Source: an uncultured Fretibacterium sp.
Lineage (GTDB): Bacteria; Synergistota; Synergistia; Synergistales; Aminobacteriaceae
Reading direction: 5' to 3'
Length of the DNA: 64,000 nt
Assembly (NCBI GenBank): GCA_946186205.1
Contig: CAMHMH010000006.1
Coordinates: forward strand, 62,001-126,000
Shown: positions 34,544 through 43,548 of the stretch, piece by piece
Position numbering within the stretch: position 1 is the first letter of the stretch
Layout: the number at the start of each line of letters is the position of its first letter
The notes under the pieces: model-generated
The model's input: the letters and a program-made list of their open reading frames with translations, nothing else
Database searches by the model: none
What the model was told of the DNA's origin: nothing
Translations under genes and position numbers: made by a program

Positions 34544-36115
34544 ATGTCTGACAAAAAGAAAGACGAAGGCCGCGACTTTCTCGTTACTGGTTCGGTGAGC
34601 GGCGTGGAAAACTCAGCAGCAAAAACAAATTCCGTCTACATAATCTCAATCGCAATCACATTCGCAATCGTAGCATGGGGATATATAGCTCCCGAAAATT
34701 TCGGAGGGTTCGCAAACGCGCTTTTCGGAGGACTCACAAAATATTTCGGCTGGGGCTATCTCCTCACAATGAATGCGTTTGTCATCTTCTGTCTCGTAAT
34801 GGCGTTCAGCAGATTCAGGAACGTGAGACTCGGAAATCCTGAAGACCGCCCGGAGCACAGCAATATTTCGTGGTTCGCGATGCTCTTCTCTGCAGGAATG
34901 GGAGTCGGACTCGTCTTCTACGGAGCAGGAGAGCCGTTAATACACTTCCAGAATACGCCGTTCGGAGCAGAGCCGGGGTCAATTCAGGCAGCAAGAGACG
35001 CAATGCAGATTTCATTCTTCCACTGGGGGCTTCACCCTTGGGCGGGCTATGCAGTAATCGCTATGCCTATGGCCTATTACCAGTTCAGGAGAAATTCTCC
35101 GGGACTCATAAGCTCATTGTTCATTCCGATTTTCGGGCAGAAGGCCGTTGATGGTTGGTTCGGGAAATTTATTGACGTTCTCGCAATCTTCGCAACCCTC
35201 GCAGGAATCACAACGTCATTAGGACTCGGAACGTTACAGCTTAACAGCGGCTTGAATGAAATCGGCGGTATCGACAAAACAACGATGATACAGATTACGA
35301 TCATCGTCATACTTGCGGTGCTTTATACGGGATCTGCTGTATTGGGAATCGACAAGGGCATAAAGTTTGTGGCGAATCTTAACCTCGTAATATGCCTCGC
35401 GTTAATGGTGCTGTTATTCTTCGTAGGGCCGTCGCTCCCGATTCTTGAGTCATTGATGACTGGCATCGGCGATTTCGTAAGCGGACTCGTAAAAGAGAGC
35501 TTCATGATGGCACCTTACGGAGGAAAATACGCGGATCATCTCAAGAACTGGACGCTCTACTATTGGGCGTGGTGGATTGCCTGGGCACCTTTTGTCGGCT
35601 CATTCGTCGCGAGAATTTCACGCGGACGCACAATCGGCGAGTTTGTAGCAGGAGTGTTAATCGTCCCGGCATTAGGGAGCTTCACATGGTTTGCGATTTT
35701 CGGAACGTCTGCGCTTCATTTGCAGCTCGTTAAAGGAATCGACATCGCGACTCAGGTAACGAAAGATATATCTGTGGGAGTCTTTGCGCTCTACAAGTAT
35801 TACCCGATGGGCTTCATCATGTCCGTAACAATGCTCGTCTTAATCACAACATTTTTCGTTACGTCTGCTAACTCTGCAACGTTCGTCCTGTCAATGTACT
35901 CGAATCACGGCGACTTGAATCCCTCAAAGTCAAAGATGGGCGTATGGGGAGTCCTCATGGCCGCGCTTGCTATAGTGCTGTTGATGACGGGAGGACTTCA
36001 GAACTTGCAGACAATATCATTAACGGCTGCTCCTCCTTTCGCGATCATAATGGTGTGCGCCTGCTGGTCATTGTGGCACTCGCTTTGCAAAGACGAAAAG
36101 GAAGGCAAATTGTAG
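34544..36115 (+). CDS. BCCT-family betaine/carnitine/choline transporter
   Basis: 523 residues from the ATG at 34544, with AAGGAG upstream. About twelve membrane segments; family phrases are ISWFAMLFSAGMGVGLVFYGAGEP and the tryptophan-rich WTLYYWAWWIAWAPFVGSFVARISRGRTI. The tryptophans form the aromatic box for quaternary ammonium groups. It imports glycine betaine, carnitine or choline. In the middle of the grd/sel operon it probably supplies the reductase substrate. Confidence 0.96.
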   Translation: MSDKKKDEGRDFLVTGSVSGVENSAAKTNSVYIISIAITFAIVAWGYIAPENFGGFANALFGGLTKYFGWGYLLTMNAFVIFCLVMAFSRFRNVRLGNPEDRPEHSNISWFAMLFSAGMGVGLVFYGAGEPLIHFQNTPFGAEPGSIQAARDAMQISFFHWGLHPWAGYAVIAMPMAYYQFRRNSPGLISSLFIPIFGQKAVDGWFGKFIDVLAIFATLAGITTSLGLGTLQLNSGLNEIGGIDKTTMIQITIIVILAVLYTGSAVLGIDKGIKFVANLNLVICLALMVLLFFVGPSLPILESLMTGIGDFVSGLVKESFMMAPYGGKYADHLKNWTLYYWAWWIAWAPFVGSFVARISRGRTIGEFVAGVLIVPALGSFTWFAIFGTSALHLQLVKGIDIATQVTKDISVGVFALYKYYPMGFIMSVTMLVLITTFFVTSANSATFVLSMYSNHGDLNPSKSKMGVWGVLMAALAIVLLMTGGLQNLQTISLTAAPPFAIIMVCACWSLWHSLCKDEKEGKL

Positions 36116-36163
36116 CGCGTGATATGATAGGGTCATCGCAAAAATTTTTGAGGAGTGTTTGAC

Positions 36164-37552
36164 ATGGACAAAGGGCAGAAGCTCCGGGCTATTCCCGCAA
36201 TGGATATAGTTCTCGGACTCGAATGGGTGCAATCGTGGCTGGAGTCTCTCGGACGAATGAGAGTGAAGCGGATAATCACACGTGAGCTTTCAGAGATTCG
36301 GCGGTCTATTCTTGAGGATGACGGGGAATTTTCGCCTGATGATTTCCGTGACTCATGCCTGAATGCGTTTGCTTCTGCCTCACGTCCCCTTCTCCGGCGC
36401 GTCGTGAATGCTACGGGAGTTGTAATTCACACGAACTTGGGACGCTCATTAATCGCAGGTGAAGCTGTCTCGGCCATGTCGGAAATTGCCGGGCATTATT
36501 CAAACCTCGAATATGATTTGAAGGCTGGCGCAAGAGGCCAGAGAAATTCGCACGTTGAGGATTTATTGTGCGCGCTGACGGGTGCGGAGTCCTCGTTCGT
36601 CGTCAACAATAATGCCGGGGCTGTCATGCTCGCATTGTCGGCACTCGCAAAAGACTCGGAGGTCATTGTCTCACGCGGTGAGCTTGTAGAGATTGGCGGG
36701 TCATTCCGAATCCCTGACATAATGGAGTTATCCGGCGCGGCTCTTCACGAAGTCGGCACAACAAACAGGACTCACCTTTACGATTACGAGCGAGCAATCA
36801 ATGAGTCAACAAAAATGCTCATGAAGATTCACCCGTCAAATTTCAGGATTGAAGGCTTCACATCATCACCCGAACGCAAAGAATTATCACGCCTCGCAAA
36901 AGAACACGGACTAATATTCATGGAAGATGCTGGAAGCGGATTGATTGTTGACGGTGAAATAATCGGCCTGTCGGCAAACAGCGGGGAAATCAGCATACGC
37001 GAATGTATAGAGTCAGGCGCGGACATCGTAACATTTTCGGGCGATAAGATACTCGGCGGGCCTCAGATAGGCGGGATTGCAGGAAAGAAGAAATACATTG
37101 ACCGCCTGAAGAAATATCCCCTTGCGCGTGCGTTGAGGTGCGACAAAGTTACACTTGCGGGATTCGAGGCTACATTGAGGCTTTACGCTCAGGGAAAATA
37201 TGATGACATTCCGACTCTCAGAATGATACGGCGCGACATTGACGGAATGAAATCACAGGCTGAGTCGCTCGCTGAAAGTTTGCGGCAAAAAGTGAAAGCT
37301 GAGATTCGAGTCATTGAGACTGAAGACGCAACCGGGGGAGGCTCCTGCCCTGAAATAAAACTGCGGGGATATGGAGTCGCCGTCAAGCATGAGACATACG
37401 GAGCGGGATATATTCAGAAGCTATTGCGCGGACTCGATGTTCCGATTCTTTGCGGGGCGCGTGAAAATGAGATTGTGATTCATGTTCGGACGCTGCAAGA
37501 TTGCGACATTGATATTATTCCGGCGAGTCTGGCAGGTGTCCTCAATGCGTGA
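36164..37552 (+). CDS. selA: L-seryl-tRNA(Sec) selenium transferase
   Basis: 462 residues from the ATG at 36164, with GAGGAG 9 bases upstream; an in-frame GTG at 36155 is less likely. SelA is a PLP enzyme that converts Ser-tRNA(Sec) to Sec-tRNA(Sec) with selenophosphate. The PLP lysine is in TFSGDKILGGPQIGG. VVNATGVVIHTNLGRS and EYDLKAGARGQRN are typical. It overlaps selB by 8 bases. The tRNA(Sec) gene itself was not found in the window. Confidence 0.97.
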   Translation: MDKGQKLRAIPAMDIVLGLEWVQSWLESLGRMRVKRIITRELSEIRRSILEDDGEFSPDDFRDSCLNAFASASRPLLRRVVNATGVVIHTNLGRSLIAGEAVSAMSEIAGHYSNLEYDLKAGARGQRNSHVEDLLCALTGAESSFVVNNNAGAVMLALSALAKDSEVIVSRGELVEIGGSFRIPDIMELSGAALHEVGTTNRTHLYDYERAINESTKMLMKIHPSNFRIEGFTSSPERKELSRLAKEHGLIFMEDAGSGLIVDGEIIGLSANSGEISIRECIESGADIVTFSGDKILGGPQIGGIAGKKKYIDRLKKYPLARALRCDKVTLAGFEATLRLYAQGKYDDIPTLRMIRRDIDGMKSQAESLAESLRQKVKAEIRVIETEDATGGGSCPEIKLRGYGVAVKHETYGAGYIQKLLRGLDVPILCGARENEIVIHVRTLQDCDIDIIPASLAGVLNA

Positions 37553-39416
37553 AATATCGTTAGTCTTAGGCACAGCAGGCCACATAGATCACGGAAAAAC
37601 AGCACTCATCAACGCCCTAACGGGAATAAACTGCGACCGCCTAATAGAGGAACGCAAGCGCGGAATCACAATAGAGTTAGGGTTCGCGCCTCTGAAACTT
37701 GAAGACGGAAGAGTCGTAAGCGTTATTGATGTTCCCGGCCATGAGAGATTCATTCGCCAGATGGTAGCGGGGGCTTCAGGGATTGACGCGGCGTTATTGG
37801 TGATTGCGGCTGATGAGTCCGTAATGCCTCAGACACGCGAGCATTTAGCGATTATGGAATTGCTTGGCGTTCATGACGGGCTAATAGCTGTAACAAAAAT
37901 CGACCGCGTTAAAGATGATGAAGGAATGCTTGAGCTTGTTGTTGATGACGTGAAAGAATTTGTGCAAGGGACATTCTTAGAGGAAAAATCCGTTGTGCCT
38001 GTGTCGAGTGTTACGGGTGAAGGGCTTGACGATTTGCGCCGGGAAATCACAGCACTGATTGACCGCGTTAAAGTGAGACCGAGAAGCGGGGCTTTCTTTT
38101 TGCCTGTTGACCGTGCGTTTACGGTTTCAGGATTCGGGACTGTCATAACCGGGACTGCGTATCATGGCACGGCTCATCCCTCAGACCGAATAGAAGTATT
38201 ACCGTCCGGGCGTGAGGGGCGAATACGGACTCTTCAGGTTCACGGGCAGAATGTAGAGAGCGCATACGCAGGACAGAGAGTTGCGGCGAATCTCGCGGGG
38301 ATTGATATTGATGATATTTCACGCGGTGATGTCGTCTGCCACAAGGGAATATTCAGACCAACGAAATGTTTTGAGGCCGTCATAAAAATTCTCCCGAACG
38401 TCAAAGAACCCGTAAAGCATTGGCAACGGGTACACGTCTGCACAGGAACATCGGAAGCATTAGCGCGAGTCTCACTCCTCACAACAAAGCAGATTGAGCC
38501 GGGAGAATCTCAGCCCGCACAGCTCGTACTTGAAGAGCCTGTAGTTTGCACATACGGACAAAGATTCATTCTCCGATTCTACAGCCCGCTGATCACAGTC
38601 GGAGGCGGGGAAATAATTTATCCGTATTCCTACAAGCCAAGAGGAGCGGCCATGCGTACACGAATCCTACAGCGGATAGACAGCCTAAAGTCAGCAAAAA
38701 ATCCCGCAGAACGATTCGCATACCTCATCAATGAAGCCGGAGTCATGCCAAAGTCTGAAGCCCTTCAAGTGTTGCAGGACACGCAGGAGAATTTAGACTC
38801 ATTAACGGAAAAATTATCGTCGGCCGGAAAAATAGTTATTGCGGACAATAACATCATGTCGGAAAATTACTGCGGTGAAATCATGAACTCCCTTAAAGAA
38901 TCCGTGAAACAATATCAATCTCATTATCCCGCAGAAAAAGGAATGCCCCTTGAGGACGCTAACGTTTCACGCTCGGTCATAAATCTTGCTGTCGAACGAG
39001 GAATTATAGCGATGACTGACAGCAAACTTCACACACCTGATTTTGTCCCTGAGAATGACGAGGCATTCACCGCTAATATTGAGGCGGTCAGAAATTTTTG
39101 CATGTCCCGCAAATGGCAGCTTCCTACGCTTGACGAACTGAGGAAAGAATTATCACTCCCGGAGAAAATCTTCACGAAAATTATTCAGGCAATGAGGAAT
39201 GACTCATCACTCGCATTAATCCCGGAAGGCTACGTGTTAATACGCGAGCTTGAAGACGAAATGCGGAGTCTTTTGCGCGGACTCGGAAGCCAAGTAACAT
39301 TAGCGCAGGTGAGAGACGCAACAGGCAGCACACGCAAATACATTCTCCCAATCCTCGAATATTTCGACTCAAAGGGATTCACAAGAAGGGCGGGTGATGT
39401 TCGTGTCGTGCTGTGA
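37545..39416 (+). CDS. selB: Selenocysteine-specific elongation factor
   Basis: 623 residues from the ATG at 37545, inside the end of selA. G1 is GTAGHIDHGKTALI, G3 DVPGHERF and G4 TKID. After the GTPase and beta-barrel domains come C-terminal winged-helix repeats (about residues 390-620, ending EYFDSKGFTRRAGD) that bind the SECIS hairpin. SelB brings Sec-tRNA to UGA codons and would act on grdA, grdB and selD here. Its end overlaps the selD start by 20 bases. Confidence 0.97.
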   Translation: MREISLVLGTAGHIDHGKTALINALTGINCDRLIEERKRGITIELGFAPLKLEDGRVVSVIDVPGHERFIRQMVAGASGIDAALLVIAADESVMPQTREHLAIMELLGVHDGLIAVTKIDRVKDDEGMLELVVDDVKEFVQGTFLEEKSVVPVSSVTGEGLDDLRREITALIDRVKVRPRSGAFFLPVDRAFTVSGFGTVITGTAYHGTAHPSDRIEVLPSGREGRIRTLQVHGQNVESAYAGQRVAANLAGIDIDDISRGDVVCHKGIFRPTKCFEAVIKILPNVKEPVKHWQRVHVCTGTSEALARVSLLTTKQIEPGESQPAQLVLEEPVVCTYGQRFILRFYSPLITVGGGEIIYPYSYKPRGAAMRTRILQRIDSLKSAKNPAERFAYLINEAGVMPKSEALQVLQDTQENLDSLTEKLSSAGKIVIADNNIMSENYCGEIMNSLKESVKQYQSHYPAEKGMPLEDANVSRSVINLAVERGIIAMTDSKLHTPDFVPENDEAFTANIEAVRNFCMSRKWQLPTLDELRKELSLPEKIFTKIIQAMRNDSSLALIPEGYVLIRELEDEMRSLLRGLGSQVTLAQVRDATGSTRKYILPILEYFDSKGFTRRAGDVRVVL

Positions 39417-40476
39417 TGATTCGCAATTCGGCAAAAAGAGACTCACTGAGCTTTCACACTCCAGCGGGTGAGCGGCAAAAATAGGTCCGGCGGATCTAAA
39501 AGAAGTATTGTCAGGCATTCCCCAAATTTACGGCGACAGGATTCTAGCTTCATGGAACGGCAACGAGGATGCGGCTGTTTTTGAGCTTGATGAGAATCGT
39601 TACGGCATATTGACGGTAGACTTCATAACGCCCGTAGTTGATGACGCATTCACGTGGGGGCAAATTGCGGCGGCTAATTCGCTTAGTGATGTTTTTGCGA
39701 TGGGAGGCCGTCCGATTGTCGCGCTTAATGTCGTATGCTTCCCGACAAAATATCTTTCGCTTGACGTTCTGAAATCGATTCTTGAGGGAGGATTCGAGCG
39801 TGTGAGGAGTTCGGGCGCGTTTCTTGTGGGAGGACACAGCGTGCAGGATGATGAGCCTAAATACGGACTTGTTGTTTACGGTGAGGCGGAGAAGTCAAAA
39901 CTTTGGCGCACAACGGGAGCGCGTGAAGGTGATAAACTCATTCTCACAAAGCCGCTCGGAACAGGAATAGCGGTAACAGCCATCAAAGCCGGAATGATTG
40001 AGGATGAGTCAACAGTAACAGAAGCTACAAACAGCATGAAGGCATTGAACATTGTGAATCTCCCGGAAGATTTGCACATGGCCGTTAATGCCGGGACTGA
40101 TGTTACAGGATTCGGACTCGCGGGTCATTTGTCGGACATGCTCGGCGAAAATCTTGACTGCGTAATCAACCCGAAAATTTTGCCAACAATCGCGGGCGTT
40201 AAGAAACTTGCTGACATGGGATTAGTCCCTGAAGGCGCGTACAGGAACATGGCAATGTATCAAGACAATGTTGACGCTGACGGGGAATTTCAGCAGGCGG
40301 ATATTGATATGATATATGACGCTCAGACATCGGGCGGCTTATTGCTTGCTGTGAGTCCCGGAAAATCTCAGGCACTCTTGAATCACATTAGGAAGGAGGG
40401 ATTCAGCAGGGCAGAAATAATCGGCGTGTTCACGAAAGGGAATGGCAGAATTATTGTTAGTGAAAGAAGGCTTTAA
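39397..40476 (+). CDS. selD: Selenophosphate synthetase, itself a selenoprotein (UGA at codon 25)
   Basis: 359 residues when the TGA at 39469-39471 is read as selenocysteine. The ATG at 39397 lies in the selB tail with AAGG upstream. The peptide LTELSHSSG-U-AAKIGPADL places U at the catalytic position that is Cys or Sec in SelD, followed by the conserved lysine. The rest (DAAVFELDENRYGILTVDFITPVVDD; VGGHSVQDDEPKYGLVV) is a standard SelD. It makes selenophosphate from selenide and ATP. Calling the gene from a later start at 39508 would remove the active site. Confidence 0.95.
39469..39496 (+). promoter_or_regulatory. Candidate bacterial SECIS of selD
   Basis: Twelve bases after the UGA, GGTCC (39484-39488) and GGATC (39492-39496) form a 5-bp stem with one G-U pair and loop GGC, 18-20 bases past the UGA. 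Distance and loop match the grdB hairpin closely. Confidence 0.65.
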
Positions 40477-40477
40477 C

Positions 40478-41251
40478 ATGAGGAAATTTTTGGCGGTTCT
40501 GGTTGTTGTGTTGTCAGTGAGTTCGGCTTTTGCGGCGGGCGATGAGCTGTTTCAGACGGCGTTGCTTCAGTCACTAATGCAGGGAGAATATGACGGCGTT
40601 ATTACCGTTAAGGAGCTGAAGACTTACGGCGATACGGGAATCGGAACATTTCAGGGCGTGAACGGCGAGCTTGTTATGTCAGGCGGAAAAGTCTATCAGG
40701 CTTTGTGGGATGGCAGCGTTAAGATTGCTTCAGATGATGAGACAGTCCCATTTGCGAACGTTACATTTTTTGACGCGGACATAAAGAAAGACGGCGTAAC
40801 AGCAGAAAATTTCGGTGCGCTTACGGAAATTATGACCTCGATAATCCGCGAGCATGGCAGGAATCAATTCTACATGGCAAAAGTCAGCGGATTAATGTCT
40901 CATATCCTCGTCCGCAGTGAGCTTAAGCAGGAAGAACCCTACAAGCCATTGAATGACGCTCTCAAGACTGACCAGCGGGAATTTGAGTACAAAGACATTC
41001 GCGGGACAATCGTAGCTCTTTACTGCCCGAATTACATGAGCGGACTCAATTCAGCCGGGTGGCATCTTCATTTTGTCTCTGAAGACGGGACAAAGGGCGG
41101 CCATGTCTTGAACGTCTCAACAAAAGATTGCCTTCTCGAAATGGACTCAATAAGCGAGTTTGTCATGATTGTTCCCAACAGAAAGACTTTCAACGAAAAA
41201 GATTTATCCGTCAACATGCAGAAAGAAATACAGCAGGTAGAAGGAAACTAA
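40478..41251 (+). CDS. Alpha-acetolactate decarboxylase with signal peptide
   Basis: 257 residues from the ATG at 40478, one base after the selD stop. After a signal-like N-terminus (RKFLAVLVVVLSVSSAFA) the family core is clear: ELFQTALLQSLMQGEYDG, GIGTFQGVNGELVM, and the zinc-binding GWHLHFVSEDGTKGGHVL. It converts acetolactate to acetoin. Secreted forms occur in some bacteria. Its place between selD and trxB has no obvious metabolic reason. Confidence 0.9.
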   Translation: MRKFLAVLVVVLSVSSAFAAGDELFQTALLQSLMQGEYDGVITVKELKTYGDTGIGTFQGVNGELVMSGGKVYQALWDGSVKIASDDETVPFANVTFFDADIKKDGVTAENFGALTEIMTSIIREHGRNQFYMAKVSGLMSHILVRSELKQEEPYKPLNDALKTDQREFEYKDIRGTIVALYCPNYMSGLNSAGWHLHFVSEDGTKGGHVLNVSTKDCLLEMDSISEFVMIVPNRKTFNEKDLSVNMQKEIQQVEGN

Positions 41252-41270
41252 TAAGGAGGAAATTACCACA

Positions 41271-42473
41271 ATGGAAAAGCATGAACTTGTCATCATCGGA
41301 GCAGGCCCCGCAGGAATGTCGGCGGCAATTTACGGAAGGCGCGCGGGTCTTGACGTTCTCGTTCTTGAGAGAGCGGCAACAGGCGGACAGATCAACATCA
41401 CGGACGAGATCGAGAATTACCCCGGAGTCGCTCACGCAACAGGCCCGGAGATCGGAGACTTGCTGAAGAATCACGCGCTCAAATTCGGGACTGAGTTCCG
41501 CATGGTAGACAACAGCAGAGTAGAATTACGCGGCGACAAAAAGATAGTCATCACCAAAAAGGGCGGAGAAGAGAACGAAATCGAAGCCGAAGCTATAATC
41601 GTTGCAACGGGAGCGCATTTCCGCAGACTCGGCTGTGAAGGTGAAGCGGAGCATATCGGGCAGGGCGTAAGTTTCTGTGCTGTGTGTGATGGTGCTTTCT
41701 TTGAAGATCTTGAAGTCGCTGTTGTTGGCGGAGGAAATACAGCGGTTGAAGAGGGCGGCTACCTCACAAAGTTTGCGTCAAAAGTCTATATCATTCACCG
41801 CCGTGATGAGTTCCGCGCTGACCGTGCCGCAATCGCTCAGGCTCTCGCAAATCCTAAAATTGAACCCGTCTACAATACCGTTGTTGAGAAAATCGAGGGC
41901 GACGGAATGGTCGAAAATCTTGTGCTGAAGAACGTGCGCACCGGGGAAATCTCAAACCTTCCTGTTTCGGGCGTGTTCATGTTCGTAGGTCAGGAGCCGG
42001 ATGTTGACTGCGTGAAAGGTCTCGTGAAGTCCGAGAAGGGCGGATGGATCATCACGAATGACCACATGGAGACATCAGTCGAGGGAATTTTCGCGGCGGG
42101 CGATGTCAGAAGCAAATATCTCCGTCAGGTAATCACGGCAGCTGCTGACGGTGCAGTCGCGGCTATGGCGGCAAGCTCATACATCAATGAACAGCTTCAC
42201 TTGCGCTCAACACTCTTAGAGCCTGAAGAGGTCAAAGCATTCTTCTACTCAAGCATTGACGAAGCACAGGTGAAACTCTCAAACGCTGTCGAAACTTGCG
42301 CGAAAGCTAAAGGCGTGAAAGTCCCGGTGATTGACGGCTACAGGAACGCGAGAATGATCGACAAGCTCGGACTCGCTGACAAAATGCCCGCAGTCGCAGT
42401 GATAAAGAAGGGCATCGTCGACAAAGTAACAACCCTCAAGAGTGAGTCAGAAGTCGAAAGCGCATTAGCCTAA
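41271..42473 (+). CDS. trxB: Thioredoxin reductase with a thioredoxin-like C-terminal extension
   Basis: 400 residues, about 90 more than a usual TrxB. The FAD motif IIGAGPAGMSAAIY, redox disulfide CAVCDG and NAD(P)H motif VVGGGNTAVEEGGYL are intact up to residue about 305. The extra part (EEVKAFFYSSIDEAQ...PVIDGYRNARMIDKLGLADKMPAVAVIKKG) looks like a thioredoxin fold but has no CxxC. It should reduce TrxA for the reductase complex. AAGGAGG precedes the ATG, and a terminator follows, ending the operon. Confidence 0.94.
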   Translation: MEKHELVIIGAGPAGMSAAIYGRRAGLDVLVLERAATGGQINITDEIENYPGVAHATGPEIGDLLKNHALKFGTEFRMVDNSRVELRGDKKIVITKKGGEENEIEAEAIIVATGAHFRRLGCEGEAEHIGQGVSFCAVCDGAFFEDLEVAVVGGGNTAVEEGGYLTKFASKVYIIHRRDEFRADRAAIAQALANPKIEPVYNTVVEKIEGDGMVENLVLKNVRTGEISNLPVSGVFMFVGQEPDVDCVKGLVKSEKGGWIITNDHMETSVEGIFAAGDVRSKYLRQVITAAADGAVAAMAASSYINEQLHLRSTLLEPEEVKAFFYSSIDEAQVKLSNAVETCAKAKGVKVPVIDGYRNARMIDKLGLADKMPAVAVIKKGIVDKVTTLKSESEVESALA

Positions 42474-42497
42474 AATTTTTTGTGAACATTGAACGGT

Positions 42498-42531
42498 GGA
42501 AGCTGTGAATAAAATCCGGCTTCCATTTTTT
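42498..42531 (+). terminator. Terminator after trxB
   Basis: GGAAGC (42498-42503) pairs with GCTTCC (42519-42524), followed by ATTTTTTAT. It ends the grdE-to-trxB operon. Confidence 0.8.
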
Positions 42532-42558
42532 ATAACGTTTTGTTAGGAGGTTTATTGC

Positions 42559-43548
42559 ATGGAAAGTTTGTTGCTGCTCTTCACTGAGTCATTGCCTTGC
42601 TGGGACGAAGAGACCGTGAAAATTTCAGGCGAAAATCCTGACGGCCTCAAGGCACTTTCAGAGTCAGGGGACTTGCTGCCCGTTGCAGGAGGTTACGTGC
42701 TCACACAGAAAGGACTCATTACCCGCGAGAATGCCGCAAAAGATTTATGCCTTCCCGTAACACACGCTGAAATAATTTCGGACGAGTCAGAAGCTCGCAG
42801 ACTTCTCGAAATCAACCGCATGACTCAGTTCTTAGACCGCGCATTTGTTACCGACTGGGGCATTAAGGAAGTTACGACTCGCGAGTCATTTTCCCTTTCG
42901 CCGCGCCTCAATGATGATGAGTATTTCGCGTTCGATGGTGAAAGAGTCATTGCGACATGGCCGGAACATGACACAGTGAAGAGATTTCTTTCTGACTTCC
43001 CGAATGTAGGAGTCGCCGCAAGGAAATATCCTGCCCCCGGTCAAAAGGGACTCGATGAATGGACGCTGAAAAATAATCTTGCGTATGAGAATTTCACGGT
43101 TGATTTTGTTCTGAGAAGCCGCGCCGATTTCAACCACTACAAGAATTACCCGCAGTTAGAGTCCGACAGGTATAAATTCCTCGACTCGGATCAGCTTTTC
43201 GCGCATAAGGTTACCGGGTCGCCTGAAGACTTGCTGCCCTTCATCGGAAAATTGCACATACTCTTGACGCTTCAGAGACGAATATATTTGCCGGGATGGT
43301 TCGACATTGATCATGATGAGAATGAAGACTGGCATTTGCTCGCGCTCGTTACGGACTCTGAATCACAGCTTGAGACTCTGACCCGGACTCTGCGTTCGTT
43401 CGGCCATGAGCTTATTAACCCCGTCAACCCTCTTTTCATCATCGGCACAAGCATTGAGCGACTCAGAAATCAGACGGAGCAGAAGCGCACGATATACGAT
43501 TGGTTTGACGAGGAAACAATAAGAATATTGAGGCCGGATTACGAATGA
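42559..43548 (+). CDS. Unknown protein, first of a tandem paralogue pair
   Basis: 329 residues, no signal peptide or membrane segment. I do not recognise the family. It shares long conserved blocks with the next gene: LLLLFTESLPCWDEETV, RLLEINRMTQFLDRAF, LNDDEYFAFDG, APGQKGLDEW, NFTVDFVLRSR, LLPFIGKLHILLTLQRRIYLPGWFD and EETIRILRPD. Many fixed aromatic and acidic residues suggest an enzyme or an intracellular binding protein. AGGAGG precedes the ATG, and its stop overlaps the next start by 4 bases. Confidence 0.85.
   Translation: MESLLLLFTESLPCWDEETVKISGENPDGLKALSESGDLLPVAGGYVLTQKGLITRENAAKDLCLPVTHAEIISDESEARRLLEINRMTQFLDRAFVTDWGIKEVTTRESFSLSPRLNDDEYFAFDGERVIATWPEHDTVKRFLSDFPNVGVAARKYPAPGQKGLDEWTLKNNLAYENFTVDFVLRSRADFNHYKNYPQLESDRYKFLDSDQLFAHKVTGSPEDLLPFIGKLHILLTLQRRIYLPGWFDIDHDENEDWHLLALVTDSESQLETLTRTLRSFGHELINPVNPLFIIGTSIERLRNQTEQKRTIYDWFDEETIRILRPDYE

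Noticed and set aside
37482-37544. Longer selB N-terminus
   Set aside because: It lies inside selA and precedes the conserved SelB start; the ATG at 37545 fits the family.
42474-42558. tRNA(Sec) gene near the sel cluster
   Set aside because: The gap holds only a terminator and a ribosome site; no 90-base cloverleaf was seen here or in other gaps.
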